A stretch of DNA of 41,015 nt from Tardiphaga sp. (GCA_028290355.1 JAQGKA010000012.1:1-41015), one strand, 5' to 3'. Numbered from the stretch's first letter, positions 10,020 through 20,310 are shown. A program made the numbers and translations. The notes: generated by a model not told the origin, from the sequence alone.

Positions 10020-10742
10020 TCAGCGTACCAGCAGTGTGACGGCGAGCGGCACAAGCAAGGACGTTACCAGCGCATTCAGGCTCATTGCGATCCCGGCAAA
10101 AACTCCAGCTACCGCATCGACTTGAAAGGCTCGCGCGGTGCCGATGCCGTGTGACGCGAGGCCGACCGCAAAGCCGCGAGCGCGGAAGTCCGTGATACCC
10201 ATCCGGTTCATCAGCGGTGTGACGATCATGGCGCCCATGATTCCTGTCAGAATCACAGCGACCGCGGTAAGCGAGGCGTCTGCACCGAGCGATTCGCTAA
10301 TTCCCATAGCTACGCCCGCTGTGACCGATTTCGGGGCCAGCGACAGCACGACGGAGCGTGGTAAGCCGAGTGCTTGCGCTAATAGGACTACCGACACGAT
10401 GGCAGTGGCACAGCCGACCGCCAGCGCCACCAGCATGGGCAGGATCGCCGATGCTACGACTCTACGGTTCTCATAGAGCGGCACCGCGAGCGCCACCGTT
10501 GCTGGTCCCAACAGGAAATGCACGAACTGCGCGCCGCTGAAATACGTCGTGTAAGAGGTGCCGGTCACCAGCAGAAAAGCTGCGATGACCCACATCGAAT
10601 GGAATACCGGGTTGGCGAACGGATGCCGCCCTGAGGCCATCGAAAGCGCATCTGCGGTCGCGTAGACCAAAAGCGTCACAGTGAGCCACAAGAGCGGTGT
10701 TTGAGAGAGATAAACCCATAGCGAAAATGGATTTGAATTCAT
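10020..10742 (-). CDS. lrgB: LrgB family protein
   Basis: Membrane protein with LAPKSVTAGVAMGISESLGADASLTAVAVILTGIMGA, an LrgB signature. Confidence 0.88.
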   Translation of the reverse strand: MNSNPFSLWVYLSQTPLLWLTVTLLVYATADALSMASGRHPFANPVFHSMWVIAAFLLVTGTSYTTYFSGAQFVHFLLGPATVALAVPLYENRRVVASAILPMLVALAVGCATAIVSVVLLAQALGLPRSVVLSLAPKSVTAGVAMGISESLGADASLTAVAVILTGIMGAMIVTPLMNRMGITDFRARGFAVGLASHGIGTARAFQVDAVAGVFAGIAMSLNALVTSLLVPLAVTLLVR

Positions 10743-11125
10743 GTCGCGGGCCGGTTACCAGCCATAAACCGGCCGACGAGCAGAAAAGTTGCAACCGTCA
10801 CCAGCAAAGTGACAACAACGGAGATCGCGAGAATCGCAGCAATGGCTATGCCATGCTCGGCTAAAAGATCTAGCTTCTGGACAATGCCAACGCCTGCAGG
10901 CACGAATAAAACTGACAGATGCGCCAGCAAACCTTTGGCGCCGGCCTCGACTCCATTACCTTGAAGGGGTCCGTGCGCCAAACGTGTGAAACGGTCGCGC
11001 AAGAGCAGCAAGATCAATAGCAACATCATTCCGACGACCGGTCCGGGCACAGGCACCGCAAGACTATGAACAAAGATCTCGCCTACCAACTGGCACAGCA
11101 AAATCAGACTTAAGCTCGCGATCAT
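10739..11125 (-). CDS. lrgA: CidA/LrgA family protein
   Basis: ORF 10739..11176; start MIASLSLILLCQLVGE at 11125; VPGPVVGMMLLLILLLL, LFVPAGVGIV are CidA/LrgA motifs; ATGA overlap with lrgB. Confidence 0.88.
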   Translation of the reverse strand: MIASLSLILLCQLVGEIFVHSLAVPVPGPVVGMMLLLILLLLRDRFTRLAHGPLQGNGVEAGAKGLLAHLSVLFVPAGVGIVQKLDLLAEHGIAIAAILAISVVVTLLVTVATFLLVGRFMAGNRPAT

Positions 11126-11655
11126 GGGCTGTCCGTGGCAATCCGGCTGATCCCCCCAACAGGCGAGTTTCAGCAATATCTCTCAAAAAGTTGCGTCTAT
11201 ATCAAGAGATTGGACGCGAGATGAAATATCAGCTTGTCAGACGATTGCGTGGCCCGTCGATCGACTCGGGCGGCCGTTGAGAGCCGACCGATCTGAAGCC
11301 GCTTGAGTCTCTTTCTTCGATCGGCACGGGCGTGAAGGCGCGGTGACGGCATCTAGGGACCGCTGCTCTGTTCGGTCTAGGGCTGGTACGCCGGCCACCA
11401 AGGGGCAGGCTCCTAATCCCAGGTCTCCAATCCGCCCTGGTTCTCGACGCGATGAAAAGCGCTCCGCGGACTAGTTGTCTTAGCCATGCTGTATCGACCG
11501 TCGTCGCAGCACATCCGTTTGACGGTATCTTGATGCACGCTCTCGGCGCGGACCATTGTTAGGTGGGGCGAGGAAATGGCCTCTGTCCGACTGACCGCTT
11601 CGCCGATGAGCAGCACCACAACGGCGGTGGAAGGCCGGCTTGGCATCGTAGTCTT

Positions 11656-13824
11656 CTATTCGGTTGGTCTTTTCACAATAAGCGCATCAACCGTGGTGAT
11701 ACGGTTCGCGCCACAGATCAACGGGTTGAAATCCATTTCCGCAATTGTCACGCGGTGATCGTCGGCGAGTTCCGAGACGCGCGCCACAATCTCGCTGAGC
11801 GCATCGATATCGATTGCCGCGCTGCCGCGAAAGCCGGTCAGCAATGTCGCGCCCTTCAGACCGATAACCATGCGTCGCGCTTCTGCGGCTGAGACAGGAG
11901 CGATTGCAATGGCGACGTCTTTCAGCAGTTCGACTAGAATTCCTCCCAGTCCGACCATCACCAGCGGGCCGAACAGCGGATCGTTGCGCACGCCGACCAT
12001 GACCTCCACGCCCTTAGGGATCATCGGTTGGACCAGCAGTCCGTTGATGCGCGGTGTCGGAACGATGGCGCGCGCGCGTTCGAACAGAAGACGCCCAGCA
12101 TCGCGGACATCCTGCGCATTCTGCACGCTGAGGCTGACCACGCCGGCTTCCGTCTTGTGCATGATGTCCGGGCTCTCGATCTTGAGCACGACGGGATATC
12201 CCAGACGATCGGCTGCGACCACAGCATCATCGGCGGTCGCCACCACAGCCTCTTCGACCACGGGAATGCCGTAAGTGGCGGCGACGCGCTTGCTCTGGCT
12301 CTCGGTCAACGCCGCCTCGGTGGTGGCGTTCAGGATCTCGGCTGCGCGTCCTGCAGCTTCCGGTGGGGAGCACCGTGCGGCCGGCTTGTCGGGCACCATG
12401 TGACGCAAGCGTTCGCGCTGCTGCCAAGCAGCCAGGGTGGCAAAGCAGCGATCCATGCCAATGAACAACGCAAGATGGCTGTCTCGATGGGTTTCGATCG
12501 TACCCGGGCCGCCAAGCCAGGCCGGCGCCCAGACGTTGCAAACGATCTTGCCATGTTTGGCGGCGGCGCGGCCGAAGACGGGGAGCCGGGAGGTGGCGGA
12601 TTCGTAGGCATAAGCGTGCGACGTCACCATCGCGCCGAATTGCCCGTCAGCCATCAAAGCATCGACACAGGTATCCAGCGCGGCCATGTCGTTCATCAGT
12701 TGCGCGGTAACGTCGCAGGGATTTCGCGGCGAACCGAAGTCCGGCACGTGGGTCGCCAGCAGCTCGCGTGCGTGGGCATCAGGTTGTGGCAACGGAATGC
12801 CGTGCAGTTCGGCCTTGTCTGCCGCCATGATAGTGGCGCCCCCAGAGGTCGCGATCACGGCAACGCCATCCGCTTTGGGAGGCGGCGCCTTCGCGAAGAA
12901 CGCGGCGGTCTCGATCAGATATTCGAGCCGATCGACCTGGATGACCCCGGCGCGCGCGAACATCGCGGCATAGGCTTCGTTCGATCCCGCGAGCGAGCCG
13001 GTATGCGACATCGCCGCGCGCGCGCCTTCGTTACCAGTGGCCATCTTGTACATGATGACCGGCTTGTTGACGGACCACGCAAGTCGCAGGGCATGATCCA
13101 TGCGCTGTGGATGCGCCATGCCCTCGAATACGCAGACGATCGCCTTACACGCAGGATCTTTTGCGAGGTAGGCGACATAGTCGGCGACGTCGACATCGGC
13201 CGAGTTTCCGGCGGTCAGGACATGACTGACCGCGACGCCAAGCTCGGCTGCCTGTGCCAGCGAGAAGCCGAGGGACCCTGACTGGCTGACAATGCCGATG
13301 GCATGCGGCAAAAGCGGGCGGCGTGCGGGCATCGCCGAGAACGTCAGGCCGGCACCGATGTCGTAGTTGAGAAGGCCGATCGTGTTGGGGCCGACGAGGC
13401 GCATATTCGCGCCACGCGCGAGGGCGACGATCCGACTCTGCTCGGCCACGCGATCGGGCTTTGCCGTTTCGGCGAGGCCGGACGCGACGATCACGACCCC
13501 GCCGACGCCTGCGCTCGCGCAATCCTGCACCACGCTCTCGACCATCTCCCGGGGCACGGCGACAAACACGCAGTCGGGTACTTCGCCGATGGCCTGTACC
13601 GAGGGGAAACAAGGTCGGCCTGCCACGGAGGTGGCGCGCGCATTCACCAGATGCACCGGGCCATCGAAGCTCTGCAAGTTCTCCATCGCGCGATTGCCGA
13701 ATGAACCCTTGCGGTCGGAGGCGCCGACGATGGCGACGCTGCGCGGAGCGATCAATCGTCTGAGATCATCCCGGGCATAGGGCGTCAGGCGCGGGGCCAG
13801 AATCGGAGCGTCTGCTGTGGTCAT
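11656..13824 (-). CDS. Acetate--CoA ligase family protein (NDP-forming acyl-CoA synthetase), second copy
   Basis: ORF 11656..13899; likely start MTTADAPILAPRL at 13824; SVAIVGASDRKGSFGNRAMENL, VSQSGSLGFS, SHTGSLAGS, ATP-grasp LGYPVVLKIESPDIMHKTEAGGV-like C-terminus. Confidence 0.87.
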   Translation of the reverse strand: MTTADAPILAPRLTPYARDDLRRLIAPRSVAIVGASDRKGSFGNRAMENLQSFDGPVHLVNARATSVAGRPCFPSVQAIGEVPDCVFVAVPREMVESVVQDCASAGVGGVVIVASGLAETAKPDRVAEQSRIVALARGANMRLVGPNTIGLLNYDIGAGLTFSAMPARRPLLPHAIGIVSQSGSLGFSLAQAAELGVAVSHVLTAGNSADVDVADYVAYLAKDPACKAIVCVFEGMAHPQRMDHALRLAWSVNKPVIMYKMATGNEGARAAMSHTGSLAGSNEAYAAMFARAGVIQVDRLEYLIETAAFFAKAPPPKADGVAVIATSGGATIMAADKAELHGIPLPQPDAHARELLATHVPDFGSPRNPCDVTAQLMNDMAALDTCVDALMADGQFGAMVTSHAYAYESATSRLPVFGRAAAKHGKIVCNVWAPAWLGGPGTIETHRDSHLALFIGMDRCFATLAAWQQRERLRHMVPDKPAARCSPPEAAGRAAEILNATTEAALTESQSKRVAATYGIPVVEEAVVATADDAVVAADRLGYPVVLKIESPDIMHKTEAGVVSLSVQNAQDVRDAGRLLFERARAIVPTPRINGLLVQPMIPKGVEVMVGVRNDPLFGPLVMVGLGGILVELLKDVAIAIAPVSAAEARRMVIGLKGATLLTGFRGSAAIDIDALSEIVARVSELADDHRVTIAEMDFNPLICGANRITTVDALIVKRPTE

Positions 13825-14055
13825 GGGAATCGTTCTCTCGCCAGTGCGGCTCGTCATTGAAGTGAGGCGAGCCTTCGCGTCACCATCCCATAGCAGCACG
13901 CCGCGTCAACCCATCGCAGTAATGTCGATTTGAGCGAGCCTGCATGCAGCACTGCAGAGTGGCTGCATCTTTGCGGAGGCCATGTTGTGTGCCACAGTCC
14001 TTCAATTGCAAAAGTCGACGCCGAATGGCGCGAGATATCAGGGAAGGAAGCTAAT

Positions 14056-15036
14056 ATGCCCACGCTCAGTTTTTCTCGGGTGCTCGGAGGCATGGCGGTG
14101 GCGCTGCTGGCCTTCGCCGACACTCAAGCGCACGCGCAAGCCTATCCCGATCATAATATCACCCTCGTCGTTCCATTTCCGCCGGGCGGAACAACCGACA
14201 TCGTCGGTCGCATTCTGGTCGAGCAACTCAGCGCGGACTTCGGAAAACAGGTCGTGATCGAAAATCGCGGCGGCGCCAGTACGTCGCTCGGCGCGCAGAT
14301 GGTCGCCGGCGCAGACAAGGACGGCTATACGTTGCTGTTCGCCAGCGCGACGACCTTCACGACGAACCCACATCTGCTTCCCTCCATCAAGTACAAGCTG
14401 GAGGATTTCGCGCCGGTCGCGATGGTAGTGAAGGTGCCGTTCGCCTTCGTCGTCAGAAAGGACTTTCCCGCGGCCGACATCACGGCATTTCGCGCCTATG
14501 CGCTGGCCAATCCGGGCAAGGTCAATAACGCCACGAACGGACCGGGCAGCACGGTACATCTGATGGGCGAGATCGTGGCGCGCGGGCTCGGGGTCAAGTT
14601 CCAGCATGTGCATTATCGCGGCGCCGCGCCTGCGATGAACGATATGCTCGGAGGCATCGTCGACAGCAACGTGGAGGCGCTGACGAATTCAGCGCCAAAC
14701 CACAAGGCAGGCATGTATCGCGCGTTGGCCGTGTTGTCGGAGCAGCGTCTGCCGCAGATGCCGGACGTGCCGACATTCAAGGAACTGGGCTACCCCAGCA
14801 TTGTCGGTGAAACGTGGTTCGCGGTATTCGCGCCGGCCGGCACGCCTCAGCCCGTGCTGGACAAGCTCAGCAGTTCAATCACACGCGTCGTGAACACGCC
14901 CGATTTCGCGAAGCGCATGGAAGCGATCGGCAACGTGCCATGGGCGATGACGCCGGCCGAACTTGGTGCCCATGTGGTGAGTGAACGGGAACGTCTGGGC
15001 AAGCTCATTCGCGACGCTAACATCACCGTGGAATGA
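14056..15036 (+). CDS. Bug-family tripartite tricarboxylate transporter substrate-binding protein, second copy
   Basis: Signal peptide; YPDHNITLVVPFPPGGTTDIVGRILVEQLSADFGKQVVIENRGGASTSLGA. Confidence 0.92.
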   Translation: MPTLSFSRVLGGMAVALLAFADTQAHAQAYPDHNITLVVPFPPGGTTDIVGRILVEQLSADFGKQVVIENRGGASTSLGAQMVAGADKDGYTLLFASATTFTTNPHLLPSIKYKLEDFAPVAMVVKVPFAFVVRKDFPAADITAFRAYALANPGKVNNATNGPGSTVHLMGEIVARGLGVKFQHVHYRGAAPAMNDMLGGIVDSNVEALTNSAPNHKAGMYRALAVLSEQRLPQMPDVPTFKELGYPSIVGETWFAVFAPAGTPQPVLDKLSSSITRVVNTPDFAKRMEAIGNVPWAMTPAELGAHVVSERERLGKLIRDANITVE

Positions 15037-15117
15037 AAGGCTGAGGAGGATCGCCGACCGCTTGCCTGCGGGGTGAGCGGTCACTAACCTGCAGCAAAAC
15101 AATCAAGGGAGAAACCT

Positions 15118-15912
15118 ATGAATGCCGCCATAAGTGCACCGGCCGTTAAGGTCGTTCGATCGGTCCAGGATCAGGTCAGCCCGGAAGAATGGCAGTCACG
15201 CGTCAACCTTGCGGCTTGTTATCGCCTGACCGCCATGTACGGCATGACCGAAATGATCGCCAATCACATCTCTTGCCGCGTGCCGGGCACGGAGAACGAG
15301 TTTCTTATTAATCCCTATGGCATGCTCTATGAGGAGATCGACGCGTCGAGCCTCGTCAAAATCGATGTCGACGGCAACGTCCTGTTCAACGCGTCCGATT
15401 ACGCTGTGAACGCGGCCGGCTTCGTAATCCATAGCGCGATCCATATGGCGCGCCATGATGTCGATTGCGTTGCGCACACGCATACGGTTGCCGGCATGGC
15501 GGTCTCTGCAATGGAGTGCGGGTTACTACCGGTGGCGCAGACCTGCATGCGGTTCCTCCACGTCGCCTATCATGACTTCGAGGGCATCGCGGACAATCCT
15601 GAAGAGCGGGAGCGACTTGTTGCTCATCTCGGCAACTATGAAGCCATGGTGCTGCGCAATCACGGACTGCTCGTGGTCGGCAAGACGATTGCCGCGGCAT
15701 TCAATGTGCTGTTTCGGATGGAGCGCGCTTGCGAGGTGCAGGTCGCAGCCCTTTCCTGCAACACCAAGCTGATCACGCCTCCGCAAGAGGTCCTGCAACA
15801 GACTTACGATCGTATGAAGCCGCGCGACAACGTGCCGGGCCTCAGTGGTGAACTGGCCTGGCCCGCGCTTCTCCGCAAGCTCGACCGGGTTGATCCGTCA
15901 TATCGGAATTGA
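15118..15912 (+). CDS. Class II aldolase/adducin family protein
   Basis: NLAACYRLTAMYGMTEMIANHISCRVPG, AHTHTVAGMAVS, VLRNHGLLVVGKT. Confidence 0.9.
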   Translation: MNAAISAPAVKVVRSVQDQVSPEEWQSRVNLAACYRLTAMYGMTEMIANHISCRVPGTENEFLINPYGMLYEEIDASSLVKIDVDGNVLFNASDYAVNAAGFVIHSAIHMARHDVDCVAHTHTVAGMAVSAMECGLLPVAQTCMRFLHVAYHDFEGIADNPEERERLVAHLGNYEAMVLRNHGLLVVGKTIAAAFNVLFRMERACEVQVAALSCNTKLITPPQEVLQQTYDRMKPRDNVPGLSGELAWPALLRKLDRVDPSYRN

Positions 15913-16058
15913 TGGAGGCGGCAGCCATGTCCTGGATGGCCGCTCATGGCGCAAAGCGGACGGTCATGAGGTTGGGGGAGGACGATTTCAAGACCTTTTG
16001 TTCAGGGCGTAGTTCACGAAGAAGCCAGAAGTCGGTGTGAGATTTCTGGTTGGTACTT

Positions 16059-16084
16059 GCGCCGTGAACCGCGGCGCGTTTTTT
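16059..16084 (+). terminator. Rho-independent-like terminator after aldolase gene (convergent junction)
   Basis: GCGCCG-TGAACCG-CGGCGC followed by GTTTTTT. Confidence 0.55.
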
Positions 16085-16088
16085 CGCG

Positions 16089-17321
16089 CTAATGATGCGG
16101 CGCCGGACGCCGAATGGCCTCCGGTGTCATTGTGCGGGCCAAGGCAGCGCCGACCGCGAGAAGCGCAGCGGTGGTGAGAAACACGGCATGGACTCCGAGG
16201 TGGCCTCCGATAAAACCCCCGAGCAGCGGACCGACGACCTGACCGGCGAATTGCGACGAGACAAGGTAGCCCAGGATCGATCCCGCGTTGCTGTCGGTGA
16301 CGTTGTTCCGGATGACGCTGGTGATGCTCGGGAGAAGTCCGCCAAGCGCCAGCCCCATCGCGAAGCGCAAGCCGATCAGCTGCCATGCCGCGACCGCGTA
16401 GGCCTGCGGCAGCAGCAGACAGGCGGCGGCAGCCATGCAGGCCGCGATGATGATCCAGGGGTTCAGGCGATCGCCCAGCTTGCCGAGATAGGACGCCGAC
16501 AGGACGCTGCCTAAAGCGGTCGCTGAAATCACCAGCCCCGAGACGAAGGTGACCTGTGGCTGCGGAACGAACTGGCCGACGAAGATGGTGATGATCGGCT
16601 CGATTGACATGTTGGCGAACACGGTGAGCAGCCCCAGGCCAAGCATGAGAAACACCACCCGCCGGTCGGCGACGGACGACCAGCCGCCGGCCTTGCCGCG
16701 CGCCGCAGCCGGCCGCGGGTCCTCGTGGATCAGGAAAACCGTAGCGAGGAACGCGAAGAAGATCAGGCTGCCGACCAGGAAGAAGGTTTCGCGGATGCCG
16801 ATCATCTTCGGAAGAACGCCGCCGATCAGCGGGCCCACCAGATTGCCAGCCATGATCCCCGACGACAGCGTGCCGAGCGCCCATCCCGAGCGGTTCTTCG
16901 GCGATTGCGTGGCAACCAGAATCATCGAGCCGGAGGCGTAGCCGCCGACCAGCCCGACGAGCAGCCGCAGCCCGAACAGCTGCCAGATGTTGTCGACGAA
17001 GCCCATCAGCGACATGCCGATGGCCATGCCAAGGCTGGCGCGGACCAGCATGATCTTGCGGCCGTAGCGATCGGCCAGCTTGCCCCACAACGGCGCGATC
17101 ATTCCGGCCGTGAAGAACGCCGCCGCAAAGCAGGCGCCGGACCACTGGGCGATCGCGGCCTGGCCGCCGACGCCGAGCTGCTCGACGTAGAGCGGCAGGA
17201 ACGGCAAGATCAACGTCAGCGAGACGATGGTCGTGAACGATCCGAACACGCAAACCGCGAGGTTGCGTTTCCAGTAGCGCGACCCCGCGCTGTCGTCCTT
17301 GGTTGATTCAAGCAATGTCAA
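16089..17321 (-). CDS. MFS transporter (multidrug-resistance-type, DHA1-like)
   Basis: C-terminal part of ORF 16089..18326: GKLADRYGRKIMLVRASLGMAIGMSLMGF, 12-TM pattern. Probable TTG start near 17321 because the upstream part of the ORF overlaps the AMP-ligase gene; start uncertain. Confidence 0.8.
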   Translation of the reverse strand: MTLLESTKDDSAGSRYWKRNLAVCVFGSFTTIVSLTLILPFLPLYVEQLGVGGQAAIAQWSGACFAAAFFTAGMIAPLWGKLADRYGRKIMLVRASLGMAIGMSLMGFVDNIWQLFGLRLLVGLVGGYASGSMILVATQSPKNRSGWALGTLSSGIMAGNLVGPLIGGVLPKMIGIRETFFLVGSLIFFAFLATVFLIHEDPRPAAARGKAGGWSSVADRRVVFLMLGLGLLTVFANMSIEPIITIFVGQFVPQPQVTFVSGLVISATALGSVLSASYLGKLGDRLNPWIIIAACMAAAACLLLPQAYAVAAWQLIGLRFAMGLALGGLLPSITSVIRNNVTDSNAGSILGYLVSSQFAGQVVGPLLGGFIGGHLGVHAVFLTTAALLAVGAALARTMTPEAIRRPAPHH

Positions 17322-17365
17322 ATGCAGATCGCCTTCGTGTACGGCGCGCGTGGCGCGCGGCGGCT

Positions 17366-18889
17366 TCAGTCCCGTTTCTCCAGCCGCGGCCGCGGTCCTT
17401 CGGTGAGTCGGAACCGCGACAGGACGTCGGTCCGGATGGCGCCGCGAAGGATCTTGCCGATGCCGTTTCGCGGCAGTTCGTCGAGCGCGATCATCAGGCG
17501 CGGGCGCTTGTAGTCGGTCATCGCCTGCAGTGCGGGCGCGAGGCGCGCTTCCCAGCCGGGCGCCGGGCGCTCGACCGCGGCCAGAATGACTTCGCCCCAA
17601 TAGTCGGACGGGATGCCGACGACCGCGACTTCCGACGGCTGCAGCGCCGGCGCCAGTGCCCGTTCCACTTCCTCCGGCGTCACCTTGTAGCCGCCGGATT
17701 TGATCACGTCGGCGGTGCGCCCGGTCAGGTGCAATCGTCCCTGAGGATCGAAATAGCCGAGATCTCCGGTGTCGTGATAATCGTCCGCAGCAAGCGGCGT
17801 GAAACCGTTCGCGGTGCGATAGCCCATCATCAGATGCTGCGCGCGGATCGCGACCTCGCCGGTGTGGCCTGCCGCCACCGGCGCACCATCCTCGCCGCGG
17901 ATGGCGATTTCGACGCCAGGCGCGGGCCAGCCCACGCAGGCGTCGTCGCCGCCGGCGCCATACCAGGCCTCGGTCTCTTCGGCTTCCAGCACGGTGATCG
18001 GGTTGAACACCTCGCTCTTGCCGTAGGTGACCCGCACCACCGGGCCGAAGATGACCCTGGCCCGCGCATACAACGTCGGCTTCAGAACCGCCGTGCCGCA
18101 ATAGATCGTGCGCAGCGACGTGAACCGCTGTTCGCCGGCGGCGGCCACGATTTTCGCCAGCACCGTCGGCGGCGCGAACATGGCGTCGCATTCGCCGCGC
18201 GCGAGGATCCCGAGCACCGTCGGCGTATCGACGCCGTCGAGCAGGATCACCGAGGCGCCCGACGACAGATAAGCGTGGGTCATCAACGATGAGCCGTGCG
18301 AATACGGCGTCATCAACAGGACGCAACTGCCCGCGTCGGGCCGGAACGGCAGGTTGGCCTGCAGCAGGATGTTCGCTGTCCAGCGGCCGTGCTGGCTGTG
18401 CACGGCGCCTTTCGGCAGGCCGGTGGTGCCGGAGGTGAAGACGACGCGTGACGGCGCGTCGCCGGCGACGGCGGGAAATGCGCGGGGATCGAGCGGTGCG
18501 TCGGCAATATCGGCGATGTCCAGCACGATGCGGTCGCCGTCGATGAGATCGCCCGCCAGGCCGGCGCTGGTGATGACGACGCGCGCGCCCGAGACCGCGA
18601 GGCAGTGGATGCGCTCCGCCGTGCCGAGCGCCGGATTCAGCGGCACTTCCACTGCGCCCGACATCATGACGCCGAACGTGGCTGCAACGGCGTCGGCGCT
18701 GTTGCGCAGCAGGATGGCGACGGCATCGCCCGGACGGACACCTGCCTTCATCACCGCCTGGCCAACCCCGGCGGCCTTGGCGAACAAGGTCGCGTAAGAG
18801 GTCGTGTCGTGCTTGTCGACGACGGCCGGCCGCGCGCTATAGCGCAGCGCGACGACGGCCAGATCAGAGGCCCACTGAATCGACTTCAA
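17366..18889 (-). CDS. AMP-forming acyl-CoA ligase (class I adenylate-forming enzyme)
   Basis: VVFTSGTTGLPKGAVHSQH, YGKSEVFNPIT, YHDTGDLGYFDPQGRLHLTGRTADVIKSGGYKVTPEEVE, PRNGIGKILRG. Confidence 0.9.
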   Translation of the reverse strand: MKSIQWASDLAVVALRYSARPAVVDKHDTTSYATLFAKAAGVGQAVMKAGVRPGDAVAILLRNSADAVAATFGVMMSGAVEVPLNPALGTAERIHCLAVSGARVVITSAGLAGDLIDGDRIVLDIADIADAPLDPRAFPAVAGDAPSRVVFTSGTTGLPKGAVHSQHGRWTANILLQANLPFRPDAGSCVLLMTPYSHGSSLMTHAYLSSGASVILLDGVDTPTVLGILARGECDAMFAPPTVLAKIVAAAGEQRFTSLRTIYCGTAVLKPTLYARARVIFGPVVRVTYGKSEVFNPITVLEAEETEAWYGAGGDDACVGWPAPGVEIAIRGEDGAPVAAGHTGEVAIRAQHLMMGYRTANGFTPLAADDYHDTGDLGYFDPQGRLHLTGRTADVIKSGGYKVTPEEVERALAPALQPSEVAVVGIPSDYWGEVILAAVERPAPGWEARLAPALQAMTDYKRPRLMIALDELPRNGIGKILRGAIRTDVLSRFRLTEGPRPRLEKRD

Positions 18890-18922
18890 ACCATATCCTC
18901 CAATTTGTTCCGGGCCGCAGCC

Positions 18923-20206
18923 CTAGCCGGGCCCGTAGACCAGGTTCGGCAGCCACAGCGACAGTTGCGGCACGTAAGTGATGATCGCCAGGCACAGCAG
19001 CAGCAGGCCCAAAAACGGCAGCACGCCGCGCATGACCTCGGTGACCGGCGCCGACGAGATCGTTGCGAGAACGAAGAGATTGAGTCCGACCGGCGGATGA
19101 ACCAGTGCGATTTCCATGTTGTGCGTGAACACGATGGCGAAGTGGACGGGGTCGATGCCGATGGGCTTCAGCGCGGGCGCCAGGATCGGCATCACCACCA
19201 GCAGCGTCGCGGCGACTTCGAGGAAGCAGCCGAGCAGGAGCAGCAGGATGTTGATGGCGAGCAGGAATTGCCAGGCATGAAGATGATGGTCGAGGGTGAA
19301 TTTCACCAGTGACGCCGGGATTCCCGAATCGGTCATCCAGTGGCCGAACGCCAGTGCGGTGGCGACGATGATCATGATGGTGGCGGCGCTCTTGACCGCC
19401 CCGGCGATGACGTCGAGCGTCTCGCTCACCGGAAAGCCGCGGTAGAAGAACAGGCTGACAAGCAGCGCCACCATGGCGGAGATCGCCGCGGCTTCGGTGA
19501 CGGTCATCAGGCCGCCGTAGATGCCGACCATCACGATCAGCGGCACACATATGGCCGGCAGCGCGTGCAAGCTCATCCGTACCAGTTCGATTCGCGGTAC
19601 GGCGGGTTCGCGCGGCAGTTCGTACTTGTAGGCGTAGTAGAACACCCAGCCGAAGAACGTCGCTGCCTGCAGCAGGCCCGGCAGGATGCCGGCCAGAAAC
19701 AGCCGGGGTACCGACTGTTCCGCGATCAGTCCGTACAGGATCAGCGACAGGCTCGGTGGAATCACGATGCCGATCGTGCCGGAGGCGCACACCACGCCGA
19801 GCGCGAAATGGCGTGGATAGCCGCGCTCGATCATCGCCGGCACCAGGATGGTGCCCATGGCCAGCGCGGTCGCGACCGATGAGCCGCAGATCGCCGCGAA
19901 CAGCGTGCACGACACCACCGTCACCAGGCCGAGCGCGCCGCGCAGCCGTCCGAACCAGGCGATGGCCACATCGACCAGCGCCTTGGCGACGCCGCCGCGG
20001 CGCATGAAGGTGGCGGCCATGACGAACAACGGCAACGCCATCAGCGTGCCGGAATTCATCTCGTCGGCGATCTTCTGCGCGATCGCCACCAGCGGCTGCC
20101 CGCTGACGCCGAACAGCACGGCTGCGCAGAGCCCCAGCACCAGAAAGATCGGCATGCCGGCGCACAGCAGTCCGAAGAACATGATCAGGAAAAGCAACGT
20201 CCACAT
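18923..20206 (-). CDS. TRAP transporter large permease (DctM family)
   Basis: Multi-TM; FGLLCAGMPIFLVLGL, PLFVMAATFMRRGGVAKALVDVA, GTIGIVIPPSLSLILYG, HPPVGLNLFVLATIS. Confidence 0.92.
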   Translation of the reverse strand: MWTLLFLIMFFGLLCAGMPIFLVLGLCAAVLFGVSGQPLVAIAQKIADEMNSGTLMALPLFVMAATFMRRGGVAKALVDVAIAWFGRLRGALGLVTVVSCTLFAAICGSSVATALAMGTILVPAMIERGYPRHFALGVVCASGTIGIVIPPSLSLILYGLIAEQSVPRLFLAGILPGLLQAATFFGWVFYYAYKYELPREPAVPRIELVRMSLHALPAICVPLIVMVGIYGGLMTVTEAAAISAMVALLVSLFFYRGFPVSETLDVIAGAVKSAATIMIIVATALAFGHWMTDSGIPASLVKFTLDHHLHAWQFLLAINILLLLLGCFLEVAATLLVVMPILAPALKPIGIDPVHFAIVFTHNMEIALVHPPVGLNLFVLATISSAPVTEVMRGVLPFLGLLLLCLAIITYVPQLSLWLPNLVYGPG

Positions 20207-20310
20207 TGCGTCGGCTCTCGCTCTTGTTGTCTGGCCATCCGGCCCGGAGCGAGCACGGCGCTATCACGTCGGCAGACCGGCGCCTCACCTTGGCAAGGCG
20301 TCCGGTCTGC

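Noticed and set aside
11180-11650. Intergenic segment with small minus ORF 11413..11646
   Set aside because: No recognisable protein or RNA family; translation looks random, so no feature called.
12028-13281. 417-aa plus-strand ORF within the second NDP-forming acyl-CoA synthetase
   Set aside because: Antisense shadow of a well-supported CDS; His/Arg/Gly-rich translation without family motifs.
17366-18326. N-terminal half of the 745-aa minus ORF 16089..18326
   Set aside because: Arg-rich out-of-frame translation overlapping the AMP-forming ligase; only the C-terminal part from about 17321 down to 16089 is a real MFS transporter.
18864-20288. 474-aa minus ORF overlapping the DctM gene
   Set aside because: Alternative frame of the DctM coding region; low-complexity Arg-rich translation.
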